DNA of 64,000 nt from Bacteroidota bacterium (lineage in GTDB: Bacteria > Bacteroidota > Bacteroidia > Cytophagales > Cytophagaceae): positions 62,001 to 126,000 of the forward strand of contig JAEYZG010000033.1 in the NCBI GenBank assembly GCA_023428135.1, read 5' to 3'. The notes below the pieces were generated by a model. It made no database searches and was not told where the DNA came from. It was given only the letters and a program-made list of their open reading frames with translations. Made by a program: the position numbers and the translations under genes. Position 1 is the stretch's first letter. Each line of letters opens with the position of its first letter. Positions 18,301 to 26,640 of the stretch are shown here, one piece after another.

Positions 18301-18717
18301 AGACTTTGGGATTTCGGAAACGGTAATACTTCCAGTGCATCACTGGCTTCATTTACTTACGATACCCCTGGAAATTTTGATATAAAACTGATTGCAGAGA
18401 ATAATTACGGATGCAATGATACCCTAATAAAAACAATAACCGTGAGAGTAGCTACATCTATAAACGCTTCAAATGACGGACTTGTAAATATTTACCCTAA
18501 TCCCGTAGAAAACAATTTAACTTTAAATTTAAGCCAACTAAACAGTGCTTGCACTATTTCAATAGTGAATTTACTAGGTGAAGAAGTATTTACAGAATAT
18601 CTGGATACGCAGGTAAGCAGCAAAGAAGTTAATACCACTAACCTTACTTCAGGTGTTTATTTATTAAAAATTGTTTCAGGAAAAATGACCTTGACAAAAA
18701 AATTCAATAAGCTTTAA
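15358..18717 (+). CDS. Secreted subtilisin-like S8 peptidase with PKD domain and T9SS type A sorting signal
   Basis: I take the ATG at 15358 because it gives a good signal peptide (MYKIYLFFILICLFFLKTTAQ); an in-frame ATG 96 bases upstream would put a polar extension before it. The product has 1119 residues: propeptide-like region (~25-150), S8 catalytic domain (~165-470) with D184 (IIDTGVRPTH), H239 (SPHGTSVA) and S404 (GSSFSTPIVAG), a large beta-rich region (~480-940), a PKD-like domain (~955-1030; RLWDFGNGNT) and a C-terminal T9SS type A domain (YPNPVENNLTLNL ... LTSGVYLLKI). It should cross the outer membrane by T9SS and act extracellularly or on the cell surface. Confidence 0.92.
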   Translation: MYKIYLFFILICLFFLKTTAQSQMEASGITTDKKGRKILRNTVNIKLKPGVYDSIRSGKLNLQPELKKTLKQAGIREVKAMFPDLDIQPDHKRKYSSGIERLHKINYSADYSIEEMIDLLMRTGYVEYAEPVFVEEMLYLPNDPKAQPYINQNDTSLFYLSRIKAYEAWDIHKGDTNTVIGIIDTGVRPTHEDLKDNIKYNWNDPIDGIDNDKDGYIDNFAGWDLGDSDNNPTANGSPHGTSVASIAAATGDNGKGGIGTGFKCKFLPIKASPTNAGGAIAYGYEGLVYAARQGCKVANLSWGGTGAFSRTNQDIINYAALEKDVLILAAAGNTNKEQDYYPASYDNVMSVAACDTVYSPSAGKLIEGRRLTYSTYVDICAQGLNVTMASNNGDNAYTRDGGSSFSTPIVAGAAALVRSKFPNLSAIQAAELIRVTADVMDTFPENLEYKGKMGKGRLNMYRALTDSISPAIRIAGYNYKGQYGTYTYSGDTANLSFKFINYLRPSSANLDVTLSSDAPYIHIQDNKISIGSLNTLQTIEKTDDVFSITIDENAPNNAMIKFRLDFQDPTTNYIDYQYISLLINPDYRVVDTNLVSFTVAGNGRFCYSDKDNTRGKGMVYKNSSLIYETGLMIATDQNTVSDCVRSAPYNADQDFETTRPVNFVKPIYSNEETYAEFQDMRPTGTKVKVKQRTYAWKNNPDDNYIIVEYKIQNASEKNIDTLYTGLFTDWDINEYEYNRADYDYADNIGYCYNTFLNGLYGGISILTEDSPICFSIDNGNVAGTINPNDNINGFSTQEKFSTLSRGIGRKQAGASGAGYDVSQVVGVSLYNMKANETRTIAFAYVAAKDLYDLKISSRAARAKYHEIKKSPLPVVQSTYSFCKGQQTDITIAPTNGSTFNFYKSPGPPNLLFTGTEYHIENLAEADTLFISNVDSLFESNFARVTLNFHESSQADFYVIPDTVVDINSRVYFVDQSSNSANRLWDFGNGNTSSASLASFTYDTPGNFDIKLIAENNYGCNDTLIKTITVRVATSINASNDGLVNIYPNPVENNLTLNLSQLNSACTISIVNLLGEEVFTEYLDTQVSSKEVNTTNLTSGVYLLKIVSGKMTLTKKFNKL

Positions 18718-18742
18718 ATTCTAAGACAATTTCATGATATTT

Positions 18743-18781
18743 AGCCTCCTACCGATAAAGTGGGAGGCTTTTGTTTTTTTA
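18743..18781 (+). terminator. Hairpin terminator abutting the cinA start
   Basis: AGCCTCC (18743-18749) pairs with GGAGGCT (18763-18769), followed by an almost pure T tract to 18780. The T tract ends only 3 bases before the cinA ATG. Confidence 0.75.
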
Positions 18782-18783
18782 TT

Positions 18784-20043
18784 ATGAAAATTATTCAGGC
18801 AGAAATACTTACCATAGGAGATGAAATACTCTATGGACAAATTACAGATACCAATTCACAATGGATTAGCGAGCAGCTTACTTCCATTGGAATAAAGGTG
18901 ATAAGAAAAACATCCGTTGGTGATGAAGGAAGTGAAATGGTCAAAGCCATTCAGGAAGCCGAAATTCGGGCAGACCTGATTATTATTACAGGAGGCCTTG
19001 GACCAACTTCAGACGATCTCACTAAACCTGTTTTGACTCAATACTTCAACACAAGACTTGTTCTTCATGAAGAAGCTCTAAAAGATCTTACAGCATTTTT
19101 TGAAAGGAGAGGCAGGGAACTTACCGAGATAAACAGGCAACAGGCATATCTTCCTGCAAGCTGCGAGATTATCAGAAACTTTTATGGCACAGCCCCTGGA
19201 ATGTGGTTTGAAAGAAATGGAAAAGTTCTTATTTCAATGCCTGGAGTACCATATGAGATGAAAGCAATGATTACAGAACAACTGATACCAAAAATCAGAT
19301 CTTTTTTCAATCCACCTGTTATCATTCATAAAATGATTCGCACTTCTGGCATAGGTGAATCCTTTCTCGCTGAAAAAATCAAATCATGGGAAGATGGTCT
19401 TCCATCTTTCATTAAACTTGCTTACCTGCCTTCCCTGGAAGGAGTCAGGCTAAGGCTGACAGCAATTACGGATAAGGAAAATGAAACCGAAACAGACAAT
19501 GTATTGGAGAAAGAAAAAGAAAAGCTCCGGGAAATCATTGAAGATTATATATACGGCTATGGAGATGATAATCATGAGCAGGCACTAGGGAAATTATTAA
19601 CGAAGCATAAACTGACTATCGGAACCGCTGAAAGTTGCACAGGAGGGCTAATATCCGCCACAATCACTTCTGTACCGGGTAGTTCAGAATATTTTAAAGG
19701 TGGTATTGTTTCTTATGACAATGAAGTTAAAGTAAATGTACTGGGAGTAAAAAGAGAGATTCTTGCAGAATATGGGGCTGTAAGCGAAGCAACAGTAATA
19801 CAGATGGTTGAAGGAGTACAGAAAATATTAAAAACCGATATTGCAGTGGCTACCACTGGAATAGCAGGCCCGGGAGGAGGATCAGCAGAAAAGCCGGTAG
19901 GAACAATATGGATAGCAGTAAGGATGAAAAATAAAACTAAAACCAAGAAACTTCAATTGGGAAATATTCGTGAAAATAATATGAAAATGACGACCTACGC
20001 CGTTTTCAATATGATCAGGGAAACTTTGCGGGAAAAGAATTGA
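18784..20043 (+). CDS. cinA: CinA family nicotinamide-nucleotide amidohydrolase / ADP-ribose pyrophosphatase
   Basis: A 419-residue CinA. I chose the ATG at 18784 (MKIIQAEILTIGDEILYG) because it is the canonical start; the in-frame ATG 24 bases upstream lies inside the terminator hairpin. N-terminal MoCF-biosynthesis-like domain (~1-170; GGLGPTSDDLTKP) and C-terminal PncC domain (~255-415; TAESCTGGLISA, GIAGPGGGSAEKPVG). The family hydrolyses NMN to NaMN and cleaves ADP-ribose in pyridine-nucleotide salvage. Older names tie it to competence and recA in Firmicutes; no such neighbour is present here. Confidence 0.92.
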   Translation: MKIIQAEILTIGDEILYGQITDTNSQWISEQLTSIGIKVIRKTSVGDEGSEMVKAIQEAEIRADLIIITGGLGPTSDDLTKPVLTQYFNTRLVLHEEALKDLTAFFERRGRELTEINRQQAYLPASCEIIRNFYGTAPGMWFERNGKVLISMPGVPYEMKAMITEQLIPKIRSFFNPPVIIHKMIRTSGIGESFLAEKIKSWEDGLPSFIKLAYLPSLEGVRLRLTAITDKENETETDNVLEKEKEKLREIIEDYIYGYGDDNHEQALGKLLTKHKLTIGTAESCTGGLISATITSVPGSSEYFKGGIVSYDNEVKVNVLGVKREILAEYGAVSEATVIQMVEGVQKILKTDIAVATTGIAGPGGGSAEKPVGTIWIAVRMKNKTKTKKLQLGNIRENNMKMTTYAVFNMIRETLREKN

Positions 20044-20142
20044 GAAAACCTTCAAAAATATTAACTTTGACCGGATTTGAAGGTTTGATTTCAAAATACT
20101 GAAGATCACTTTAACTTAACAGGCTAATAGTAAACAGCTTTT

Positions 20143-21480
20143 ATGGCATTAGTAGAAATGGTGATGCCCAAAATGGGCGAAAGCATCATGGAGGGGACAA
20201 TACTCCGTTGGTTGAAAAATGTGGGAGATAAAATCGAACAGGATGAATCTGTTCTTGAAGTAGCGACGGATAAAGTAGATACAGAAGTTCCGGCAACAGC
20301 TTCAGGAATTTTAAAAGAAATACTTGCCCAGAATGGAGAAGTAATTCCTGTTGGAAAACCGATAGCAATTATTGCCACTGATGGAGATGAACAAGGTACA
20401 ACCCCGGCAGTGCAACCTGCACAAAAGGAAGCGACATCAAACATAACGGCACAAGCATCAGCTGTCACAAATGATATAAAGACAAAATCGCATATATCTA
20501 ATGGAGAGTCCTTGAGGTTTTACTCTCCACTTGTCATGAACATTGCCCGTCAGGAGAATGTAACCATGGCAGAACTGGAATCCATAAGAGGAACAGGCAA
20601 AGATGAGCGTGTGACTAAAAATGATATCTTAGATTACATTGAGAACAGAAAAACTTCAACGGTAGCTACACCGGAAAAACAGCAGTTAAAAGAACCTGTC
20701 AAGACAGAACAGAAAAAAGAATCCGCTCCTCTTGACCAGTTGAAACCGGCTCAGTCACTATCCGGTAATTATGAAATTATCGAAATGGACCGCATGAGAA
20801 AAATGATTGCGGACAGAATGGTTGAATCTAAAAGAATTGCTCCTCACGTTACTTCATTTGTAGAAGCCGATGTTACCAACATCGTTTACTGGAGAAACAG
20901 AGTGAAGCAGGACTTTATGGAAAAAGAAAATACTGCACTTACATTTACTCCTATCTTTATTGAAGCTGTAGTTAAAGCTTTGAAAGATTATCCTATGGTT
21001 AATGTATCTGTGGACGGCGATAAAATTATTGTTAAGAAAGACATTAACATAGGCATGGCTGTAGCCCTTCCTAGTGGGAACCTTATAGTGCCTGTTATCA
21101 AAAATGCTGATCAGCTTAATATCATTGGCCTTACTAAAAAAGTAAATGACCTTGCAAGAAGGGCGAGAGCGAATAAACTTACTGCAGACGATCTTTCGGG
21201 AGGAACTTATACTGTATCAAATGTAGGCTCTTTCGGAAACATGATGGGAACACCTATCATCATGCAGCCTCAGGCGGGTATACTTGCACTTGGTGCGGTT
21301 ATTAAAAAACCTGCGGTTATTGAAACTCCACAAGGTGATACATTAGGAATCAGACATATGATGTTCCTCTCTCACTCCTATGATCACAGAGTAATTGACG
21401 GCTCACTCGGAGGAATGTTTGTAAGAAGAGTAGCAGACTATCTTGAACAGTTTGACATAAACAGAAAAGCCTTTGCTTAA
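20143..21480 (+). CDS. 2-oxo acid dehydrogenase E2 component (dihydrolipoamide acyltransferase)
   Basis: 445 residues. A lipoyl domain (1-~78) carries K44 in ATDKVDTEVP; a flexible Ala/Thr/Gln linker follows; a peripheral subunit-binding domain (~125-165; MNIARQENVTMAEL) and an acyltransferase core (~215-445) ending in the HSYDHRVIDGS active site complete it. It transfers the acyl group from lipoate to CoA in the cytoplasmic complex. The VDTEVP lipoyl sequence and overall layout suit a branched-chain or pyruvate-type E2 of Bacteroidota; no E1 or E3 gene is adjacent, so the complex cannot be named. A strong terminator follows. Confidence 0.9.
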   Translation: MALVEMVMPKMGESIMEGTILRWLKNVGDKIEQDESVLEVATDKVDTEVPATASGILKEILAQNGEVIPVGKPIAIIATDGDEQGTTPAVQPAQKEATSNITAQASAVTNDIKTKSHISNGESLRFYSPLVMNIARQENVTMAELESIRGTGKDERVTKNDILDYIENRKTSTVATPEKQQLKEPVKTEQKKESAPLDQLKPAQSLSGNYEIIEMDRMRKMIADRMVESKRIAPHVTSFVEADVTNIVYWRNRVKQDFMEKENTALTFTPIFIEAVVKALKDYPMVNVSVDGDKIIVKKDINIGMAVALPSGNLIVPVIKNADQLNIIGLTKKVNDLARRARANKLTADDLSGGTYTVSNVGSFGNMMGTPIIMQPQAGILALGAVIKKPAVIETPQGDTLGIRHMMFLSHSYDHRVIDGSLGGMFVRRVADYLEQFDINRKAFA

Positions 21481-21505
21481 AAATAGCTGACATTTGTCAG
21501 ATAGT

Positions 21506-21545
21506 AAAATAATGCAGGTCCTTTAGACCTGCATTATTTTTTTTA
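21506..21545 (+). terminator. Rho-independent terminator after E2
   Basis: A 15-bp stem (21506-21520 with 21526-21540; GC core GCAGGTC/GACCTGC), 5-base loop, then T run to about 21544. Confidence 0.88.
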
Positions 21546-21624
21546 GCCACACATATAACTAAATTCTTCGTTGTAAATTTTTATATTTATACTTTTTAAA
21601 AATTATTATAAAGTAATCATAGCC

Positions 21625-22104
21625 ATGAAACAAAAAGCCAAACTATTATTCTTCACCTGCCCTGAAAACGATAACCCATATGTATTGCTTGGAAGAAGAA
21701 TAAGCAAAGAAGGCGAAGAATACTGGTGGATTCCCGGAGGTGGTGCAGAAGCCGGAGAATCCTTATTTCAGGCTGCTGCAAGAGAATTAACGGAAGAATT
21801 AATTCCTACAAAACAGATATCGGATACAGTAAACAAATATCAGGAACTGGATACCAACCCTCCTTATATACAATATTCAACTGGTAATTCAGAAAATTAT
21901 ATTTTCTTTATACAGATCCGTCACTATGAGGGAATCCTGGAAGATAGAATAGGCATAGTTGATGAATTTGAGGAGCTTAAATGGTTTAATCTGAATAACA
22001 TTCCACCAACTATGTCTAGAGAGTTCATTCATCTTAAAGATTATCTTACAGAAGAAAAGATAGAAGCATTTATACAAAACTTTGATTATAAACGATTCTT
22101 ATAA
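21625..22104 (+). CDS. Nudix hydrolase
   Basis: 159 residues. The Nudix box is present as GGAEAGESLFQAAARELTEE, giving G-x5-E-x7-RE-x2-EE, but the glycine that normally follows (EExG) is isoleucine. The metal-binding glutamates are intact, so hydrolysis of a nucleoside-diphosphate-linked compound is likely; the substrate is unknown. The N-terminus (KAKLLFFTCPENDNPYVLLGRR) is typical of small housecleaning Nudix proteins. It lies 29 bases before the MutS-like gene and is likely cotranscribed with it. Confidence 0.85.
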   Translation: MKQKAKLLFFTCPENDNPYVLLGRRISKEGEEYWWIPGGGAEAGESLFQAAARELTEELIPTKQISDTVNKYQELDTNPPYIQYSTGNSENYIFFIQIRHYEGILEDRIGIVDEFEELKWFNLNNIPPTMSREFIHLKDYLTEEKIEAFIQNFDYKRFL

Positions 22105-22133
22105 CATTCAACCAGAATCAAATACTGCAAAAG

Positions 22134-23927
22134 GTGAATCAACTGAATACAGCCCCTATAAATGTTTACGAAAAACAGCTTAAGGCATTTATTGAAATAA
22201 AAAACAAAATTGAAAAAGATCAAAGCCTGGCCGGAACCTTTCGATTATTTTCGGCTATAGCCTTTCTGGCTTGTCTTTATTTAATGTTCCAGGATGTAAA
22301 TACACTCACAGTATTCTGCTCTGCAGCATTGCTCTTTGTTTTTATTGCTTTTGTAATAAAGAGTCTCAATCTAAAAAGAAAGAAGAAATTTTATACCATC
22401 TTGATAGACCTGAATCAAGGAGAGTTAAATGGGCTTGAAGGAGACCATTCATTTTTCAAAAATGGAATTGAATATATTAATCCTTCCCATCCCTACTCCT
22501 ATGACCTGGATTTATTCGGTGATGCTTCTTACTTCCAATCCATAAACAGGACCTGCCTTCCGGAGTCTTCATTCCGGCTTGCTTCCATTTTATTAAAACC
22601 TCTCAGCAACAAACAATCCATACTGGAAAGACAACAAGCAATCAGCGTTTTAAAAGATAAGGTTGAATTCAGGCAATACTTTTATGCACATGGAAGTGAA
22701 ATAACCAATGAAGAAAGTTCTCAAAAAGCATTGTTAAGCTGGCTTGATACGAAGTCAGATATTATAACCGGTTTTATAAGAATAGCATCTTTAACAACTC
22801 CTTTCATTTGTCTGGCTTTAATTATTTCCTCCATAGTTGTAGACGGTCTCTGGAGTTATATAATGCTCATTGTCGCCTTTCATTGGGCCATATATGGAAT
22901 AACTATCAAGAAGATCAATGCATACCATCAGACAATAGGAAAGAAACATAATTACCTTTCAGGATATCAGAAAGTCTTAGAACTTATCCGCAAGGAAGAT
23001 TTCGACAATGCATCTTTAAAATCTTTTAAAGAAAATGCAGAAGAAGCACACATAGCTTTCTCAAAGTTAAAAAAACTAACAGGTATGTTTGATTACAGGC
23101 TCAATGGCTTATTTGGCCCTGTTATGAATTCATTTTTCCTCTATGACTTTCATTGTATTCATGCTTTGGAAAAATGGAAGAAAGAACACCACGAACAAGT
23201 AAGTCAATGGTTGAATACATGCGAATATCTTGATGCCCTGAACAGCCTGGCAGGCTTTGCCTTTAACAATCCCAAATTTATCTTTCCAGTTATTTCAGAA
23301 GGAAAGCCAAGAATATATTTCAAATCGCTAGGGCATCCGCTCATTCCGGAATTGAGAAGAATCACCAATGATTTTGAACTGGGCTCATCACAAAACCTGA
23401 TGATAGTAACAGGAGCGAATATGGCCGGAAAGAGTACTTTTTTAAGAGCTGTCGGTTTAAATACTTTATTAGCCCAGATTGGTTGTCCTGTTTGCGCAAT
23501 TCATGGAGAAGCATCAACACTTGATATATATTCAAGTATGCGCACTTCAGATTCGTTAAAAGATCAGACTTCTTATTTCCATGCTGAATTAAAAAGACTA
23601 AAACTTATCATTGACTCTGCACGCAATGGCACTCCGCTTCTGATTTTGATTGACGAGATGCTCAAAGGCACCAATTCCGATGACAAGCTTTCGGGATCAA
23701 TTGCAATGGTTGAAGAATTAAAAGATCTGAATTGCGCTTCGATTATTGCAACGCACGATCTTGCTCTGGGAGATACAGAAATAAAATATCCGGATAAGAT
23801 CAGCAATTTCTGTTTTGAAAGTATTATCGAAAACAATGATGTAACTTTTGATTACAAAATGAGACAGGGAAAAGCAACCAATAAAAATGCTACATTTCTT
23901 ATGAAGAAGATGGGAATTATCAGGTAA
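22134..23927 (+). CDS. Membrane-anchored MutS-related ATPase
   Basis: 597 residues, start GTG after AAAAG. Two hydrophobic segments at ~35-53 and ~58-78 and another pair at ~215-255 suggest membrane anchoring. The C-terminal ATPase (~400-597) has Walker A GANMAGKST (427-435), Walker B LLILIDEMLKGTNS and a TSYFHAEL signature, all of MutS type. The mismatch-recognition and connector domains of true MutS are absent, so it should not be called a mismatch-repair protein; this short, membrane-associated class is widespread in Bacteroidota with unknown role. A 7-bp hairpin without a T tract sits just after the stop (23928-23949). Confidence 0.8.
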   Translation: MNQLNTAPINVYEKQLKAFIEIKNKIEKDQSLAGTFRLFSAIAFLACLYLMFQDVNTLTVFCSAALLFVFIAFVIKSLNLKRKKKFYTILIDLNQGELNGLEGDHSFFKNGIEYINPSHPYSYDLDLFGDASYFQSINRTCLPESSFRLASILLKPLSNKQSILERQQAISVLKDKVEFRQYFYAHGSEITNEESSQKALLSWLDTKSDIITGFIRIASLTTPFICLALIISSIVVDGLWSYIMLIVAFHWAIYGITIKKINAYHQTIGKKHNYLSGYQKVLELIRKEDFDNASLKSFKENAEEAHIAFSKLKKLTGMFDYRLNGLFGPVMNSFFLYDFHCIHALEKWKKEHHEQVSQWLNTCEYLDALNSLAGFAFNNPKFIFPVISEGKPRIYFKSLGHPLIPELRRITNDFELGSSQNLMIVTGANMAGKSTFLRAVGLNTLLAQIGCPVCAIHGEASTLDIYSSMRTSDSLKDQTSYFHAELKRLKLIIDSARNGTPLLILIDEMLKGTNSDDKLSGSIAMVEELKDLNCASIIATHDLALGDTEIKYPDKISNFCFESIIENNDVTFDYKMRQGKATNKNATFLMKKMGIIR

Positions 23928-24025
23928 GGAGGAGGATCATATCTCCTCCAAAAGAATATTTGAGTTGATATATCATTTCTGTGACTTCACCTGTCCGGAA
24001 ATGATTCTCTCAAATAACTGCCTAA

Positions 24026-24412
24026 CTAAGCTTTAAAAACCAACACCTTAGATCCAAAAAAATTGGATAAAACAGTAGTACCAGTAGCTACAACTTGAGC
24101 AAAAATTTCAGAGACATGATAGTTTTCTACCAAAAAATTAAGGATAAACAAATTCACTGCCAATGAAAACGAGTATAAAAGCAAATATTTTATAAAATAA
24201 CTTTTATTCTCTTCATCCCTTGAAAAGGTCCAGTTTTTATTGATGTAAAACCCTGTTACGAGTCCGGTTAAAAAACCTATTGTAGAGGCTACCAAATAAT
24301 GAATTTCAGTAAAATTGATCAACGCTATAAAAATGACATAGTTTACTGCAGTGCAAATACCTCCAACTACCGCAAACCGAATAAATTGATCTTTAAGCTT
24401 AGTACTTATCAT
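24026..24412 (-). CDS. GtrA family membrane protein
   Basis: 128 residues with four membrane segments (~10-30, ~37-57, ~75-95, ~103-122). The start FIRFAVVGGICTAVNYVIF, the loop FYINKNWTF and the end NFFGSKVLVF are typical of GtrA-like proteins, which are thought to flip or hold polyprenyl-linked sugars at the inner membrane. No glycosyltransferase partner is adjacent. It marks the left border of the accessory stretch. Confidence 0.88.
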   Translation of the reverse strand: MISTKLKDQFIRFAVVGGICTAVNYVIFIALINFTEIHYLVASTIGFLTGLVTGFYINKNWTFSRDEENKSYFIKYLLLYSFSLAVNLFILNFLVENYHVSEIFAQVVATGTTVLSNFFGSKVLVFKA

Positions 24413-24812
24413 AAATTAAGATTCATTCACATTTTTTAAATGTGACAGTCCTTTCTAAAACTCAAATTTAACATTAAAACCTGAAGAAATCCTGAATTTT
24501 AAAAAAAATGAATTAACCGAAAGAAAAACTTACCTTCAAACACCTAATAACCAAACCTCTAACACTTTTTTCATTACTAATCCACACGGCCTCACCAAAT
24601 AACCAAATCCAAGACAAAACACTTAAACTCAAATACCATTAAACACACAACCCAATACCCTGGCATGGCTACCCTATTAACCAGACACATCAGAATCACA
24701 ACATTACATATAAATCACCAATTTAAATAAACCAGAAATTCTAAAGTCCACTCAAAATATTCCAATGCTCAATATTCCCTTAAACAATCAAAGTGTTACT
24801 TTAACGCCTACA
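24413..24812. other. Gene desert with extreme C-over-G skew
   Basis: No convincing gene. Between 24541 and 24780 the plus strand has by my hand count about 72 C and 12 G, an asymmetry not seen in the rest of the window. No tandem repeat, hairpin or open frame explains it. It could be a decayed gene or a low-complexity transcribed leader. Confidence 0.6.
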
Positions 24813-25265
24813 TTAAAACCTCCTTATAAAGTAACCGATAAAGCCACAAACAAAAACAGTAATAAACTTTGAATATCTAAATTCACTATCATATTCACCA
24901 TCATCATTAACTATAATCTGACTTGATAAAGATGTTTGCAATAAATTACCTTCGGGAACATAACGAACATATTGAGGCTTATTTTTTAACTTTTCATTCG
25001 AAGGTAGAGGCTCTTCTAAACTATAAACCACATTTTTTTTATGGACTATTGTATCTAACTTGCTATCTCGCATATACTGTAGAACATATATCAAACTAGC
25101 AACCATAGGCTTTACCTTCTTTACCTCTACCGACAGAACATTTGCTTTTACTGAAATACTAGCGTTTTCATATCTCCAATCAACCCAAAATGATCTTATA
25201 GCAAATAAACCAAAAACGATTCCAAAAACGATCACTATATTTCCAATGTATTTCATCAGTTTCAT
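24813..25265 (-). CDS. Hypothetical membrane protein, DUF3592-like layout
   Basis: 150 residues with a membrane segment at ~5-24 and a second at ~132-147, enclosing a ~105-residue extracytoplasmic domain rich in beta-strand-like sequence (SVKANVLSVEVKKV; YVRYVPEGN). This two-helix layout around a small domain resembles DUF3592 proteins, but the sequence similarity I can see is weak. It is 80 bases downstream of the amber-interrupted lipoprotein gene, on the same strand. It could equally be a small partner or immunity-type protein of that gene. Confidence 0.5.
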   Translation of the reverse strand: MKLMKYIGNIVIVFGIVFGLFAIRSFWVDWRYENASISVKANVLSVEVKKVKPMVASLIYVLQYMRDSKLDTIVHKKNVVYSLEEPLPSNEKLKNKPQYVRYVPEGNLLQTSLSSQIIVNDDGEYDSEFRYSKFITVFVCGFIGYFIRRF

Positions 25266-25344
25266 GTCAACCTATATTTCCTTTACTTATATTAATTATG
25301 TAAAACCATCACGATTTTATTAAGCACAATTTCTTCTTGCTGCT

Positions 25345-26625
25345 CTATTTAGGACAGATTATATGCATATGATACACAGATACAGAAGAATTGTCATTGG
25401 GTTTACTATCGGGTAGCGTTTCTTTATATTTAACAGCCACATGTAACTTACCATTAAAAAACTTCAATGCTTCTATACTTGTGTGAGACAACAAATCACT
25501 TTCTTTAAGAAACACTTCATTTCCACCTGAAGTAGAATACCTGCGTACACTATAATAACTATCCTTATCCTCTCGCCTGACTTCCACTATATATAAATTA
25601 CCCACATCATCCACTTCAGCATAAGTATAGTTATTTATTATATCTGCTAAAGGAAGTCCGTAAGACACGACCATAGGTGCTTTTAAAACCAACTCTGCTG
25701 TAAGATTAGTAAGGTTAATTTTATACACCAGATAATGACCAGACAAGTGCTGCACAACAAACACATTATCATTATACATAGTCGAATACATTGTAGACCC
25801 ATAATCTTCTCCAGAAATATTCTTTAATTCTTCCATCGGATAATAAATGGATTTAAGATTTGCAAAACCTAAAGGTTTCTCCACTTTATTATCAGTTTCC
25901 CTAACAATTGATATAATCTTGGTCCCATAAATTAAAGGAAAAGTAATACCATAGGTTTGTCCATTATATCGAGCCATCACATGATTATGAAAAGAATACC
26001 GATTATCTTTCCAAACATTTGAAGCAAAATGATAAAAGCCAATACTATTAGGCATCCCTGTAGAAGTGGTCAACAATCCATCTTCAGATGCCTGTACTTT
26101 ATTATAATTAGGAACCCTACCACTATTACCTTTCGTTACATCTACCTCTAGATCATTCTTAAAATAATAGAACCTACCAGGATTATCAAACGATTGATTA
26201 ATTTTCCAGACGTCACTTCCATCAATGGTTTTTATTTCCCCTCCATAAGCCTGACTAGCTAAGTTTTTATTAACAGTAACATTACCCATGTCATCAATAA
26301 TCATTTCATTATGACTACTCATATAACTCATGGTTTTATACCAAATATACCAACGTAATTCCCCTGGATTATAAATGGCAAATGACCGTGTATCGAAGCC
26401 TCCACCTAGTCCCCCCTCCAACATTTCCAAACTTTGCGCTCCTACCACTTTCCAGTCACTACTTTTCACCAAAGTTATACTGGAAGAATTTGGACCAGCC
26501 TCATCGTTACTTTTCTACTTACAGGAAGAAAGTAACACTAGTAGAAAACATAATAAAACCCCATATTTTAGAAAAAGACTATAACAGATTACCTTAGCAA
26601 AGTCATATATCAATCTATATATCAT
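25345..26625 (-). pseudogene. Lipoprotein gene interrupted by an in-frame amber codon right after the lipobox
   Basis: From the ATG at 26625 the frame encodes a hydrophobic leader ending FLLVLLSSCK, a textbook lipobox with Cys, then a TAG at 26517-26515, and continues in the same frame as KSNDEAGPNSSS into a long open frame to 25345 (427 codons in all). Downstream of the TAG only TTG (26472) or GTG (26469) could restart translation, without a signal peptide. The body looks like a beta-propeller or repeat-strand surface protein (repeated VDDVGNLYIVEV-like strands); the family is not recognised. It begins 16 bases after the stop of the ELWxxDGT T9SS gene. Read it as a very fresh pseudogene, a sequencing error, or a readthrough gene. 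Confidence 0.7.
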
Positions 26626-26640
26626 ATTTTCAAATTATAT

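Noticed and set aside
23928..23949. GGAGGAG/CTCCTCC hairpin after the MutS-like gene as a terminator
   Set aside because: Good stem, but no T tract on either strand.
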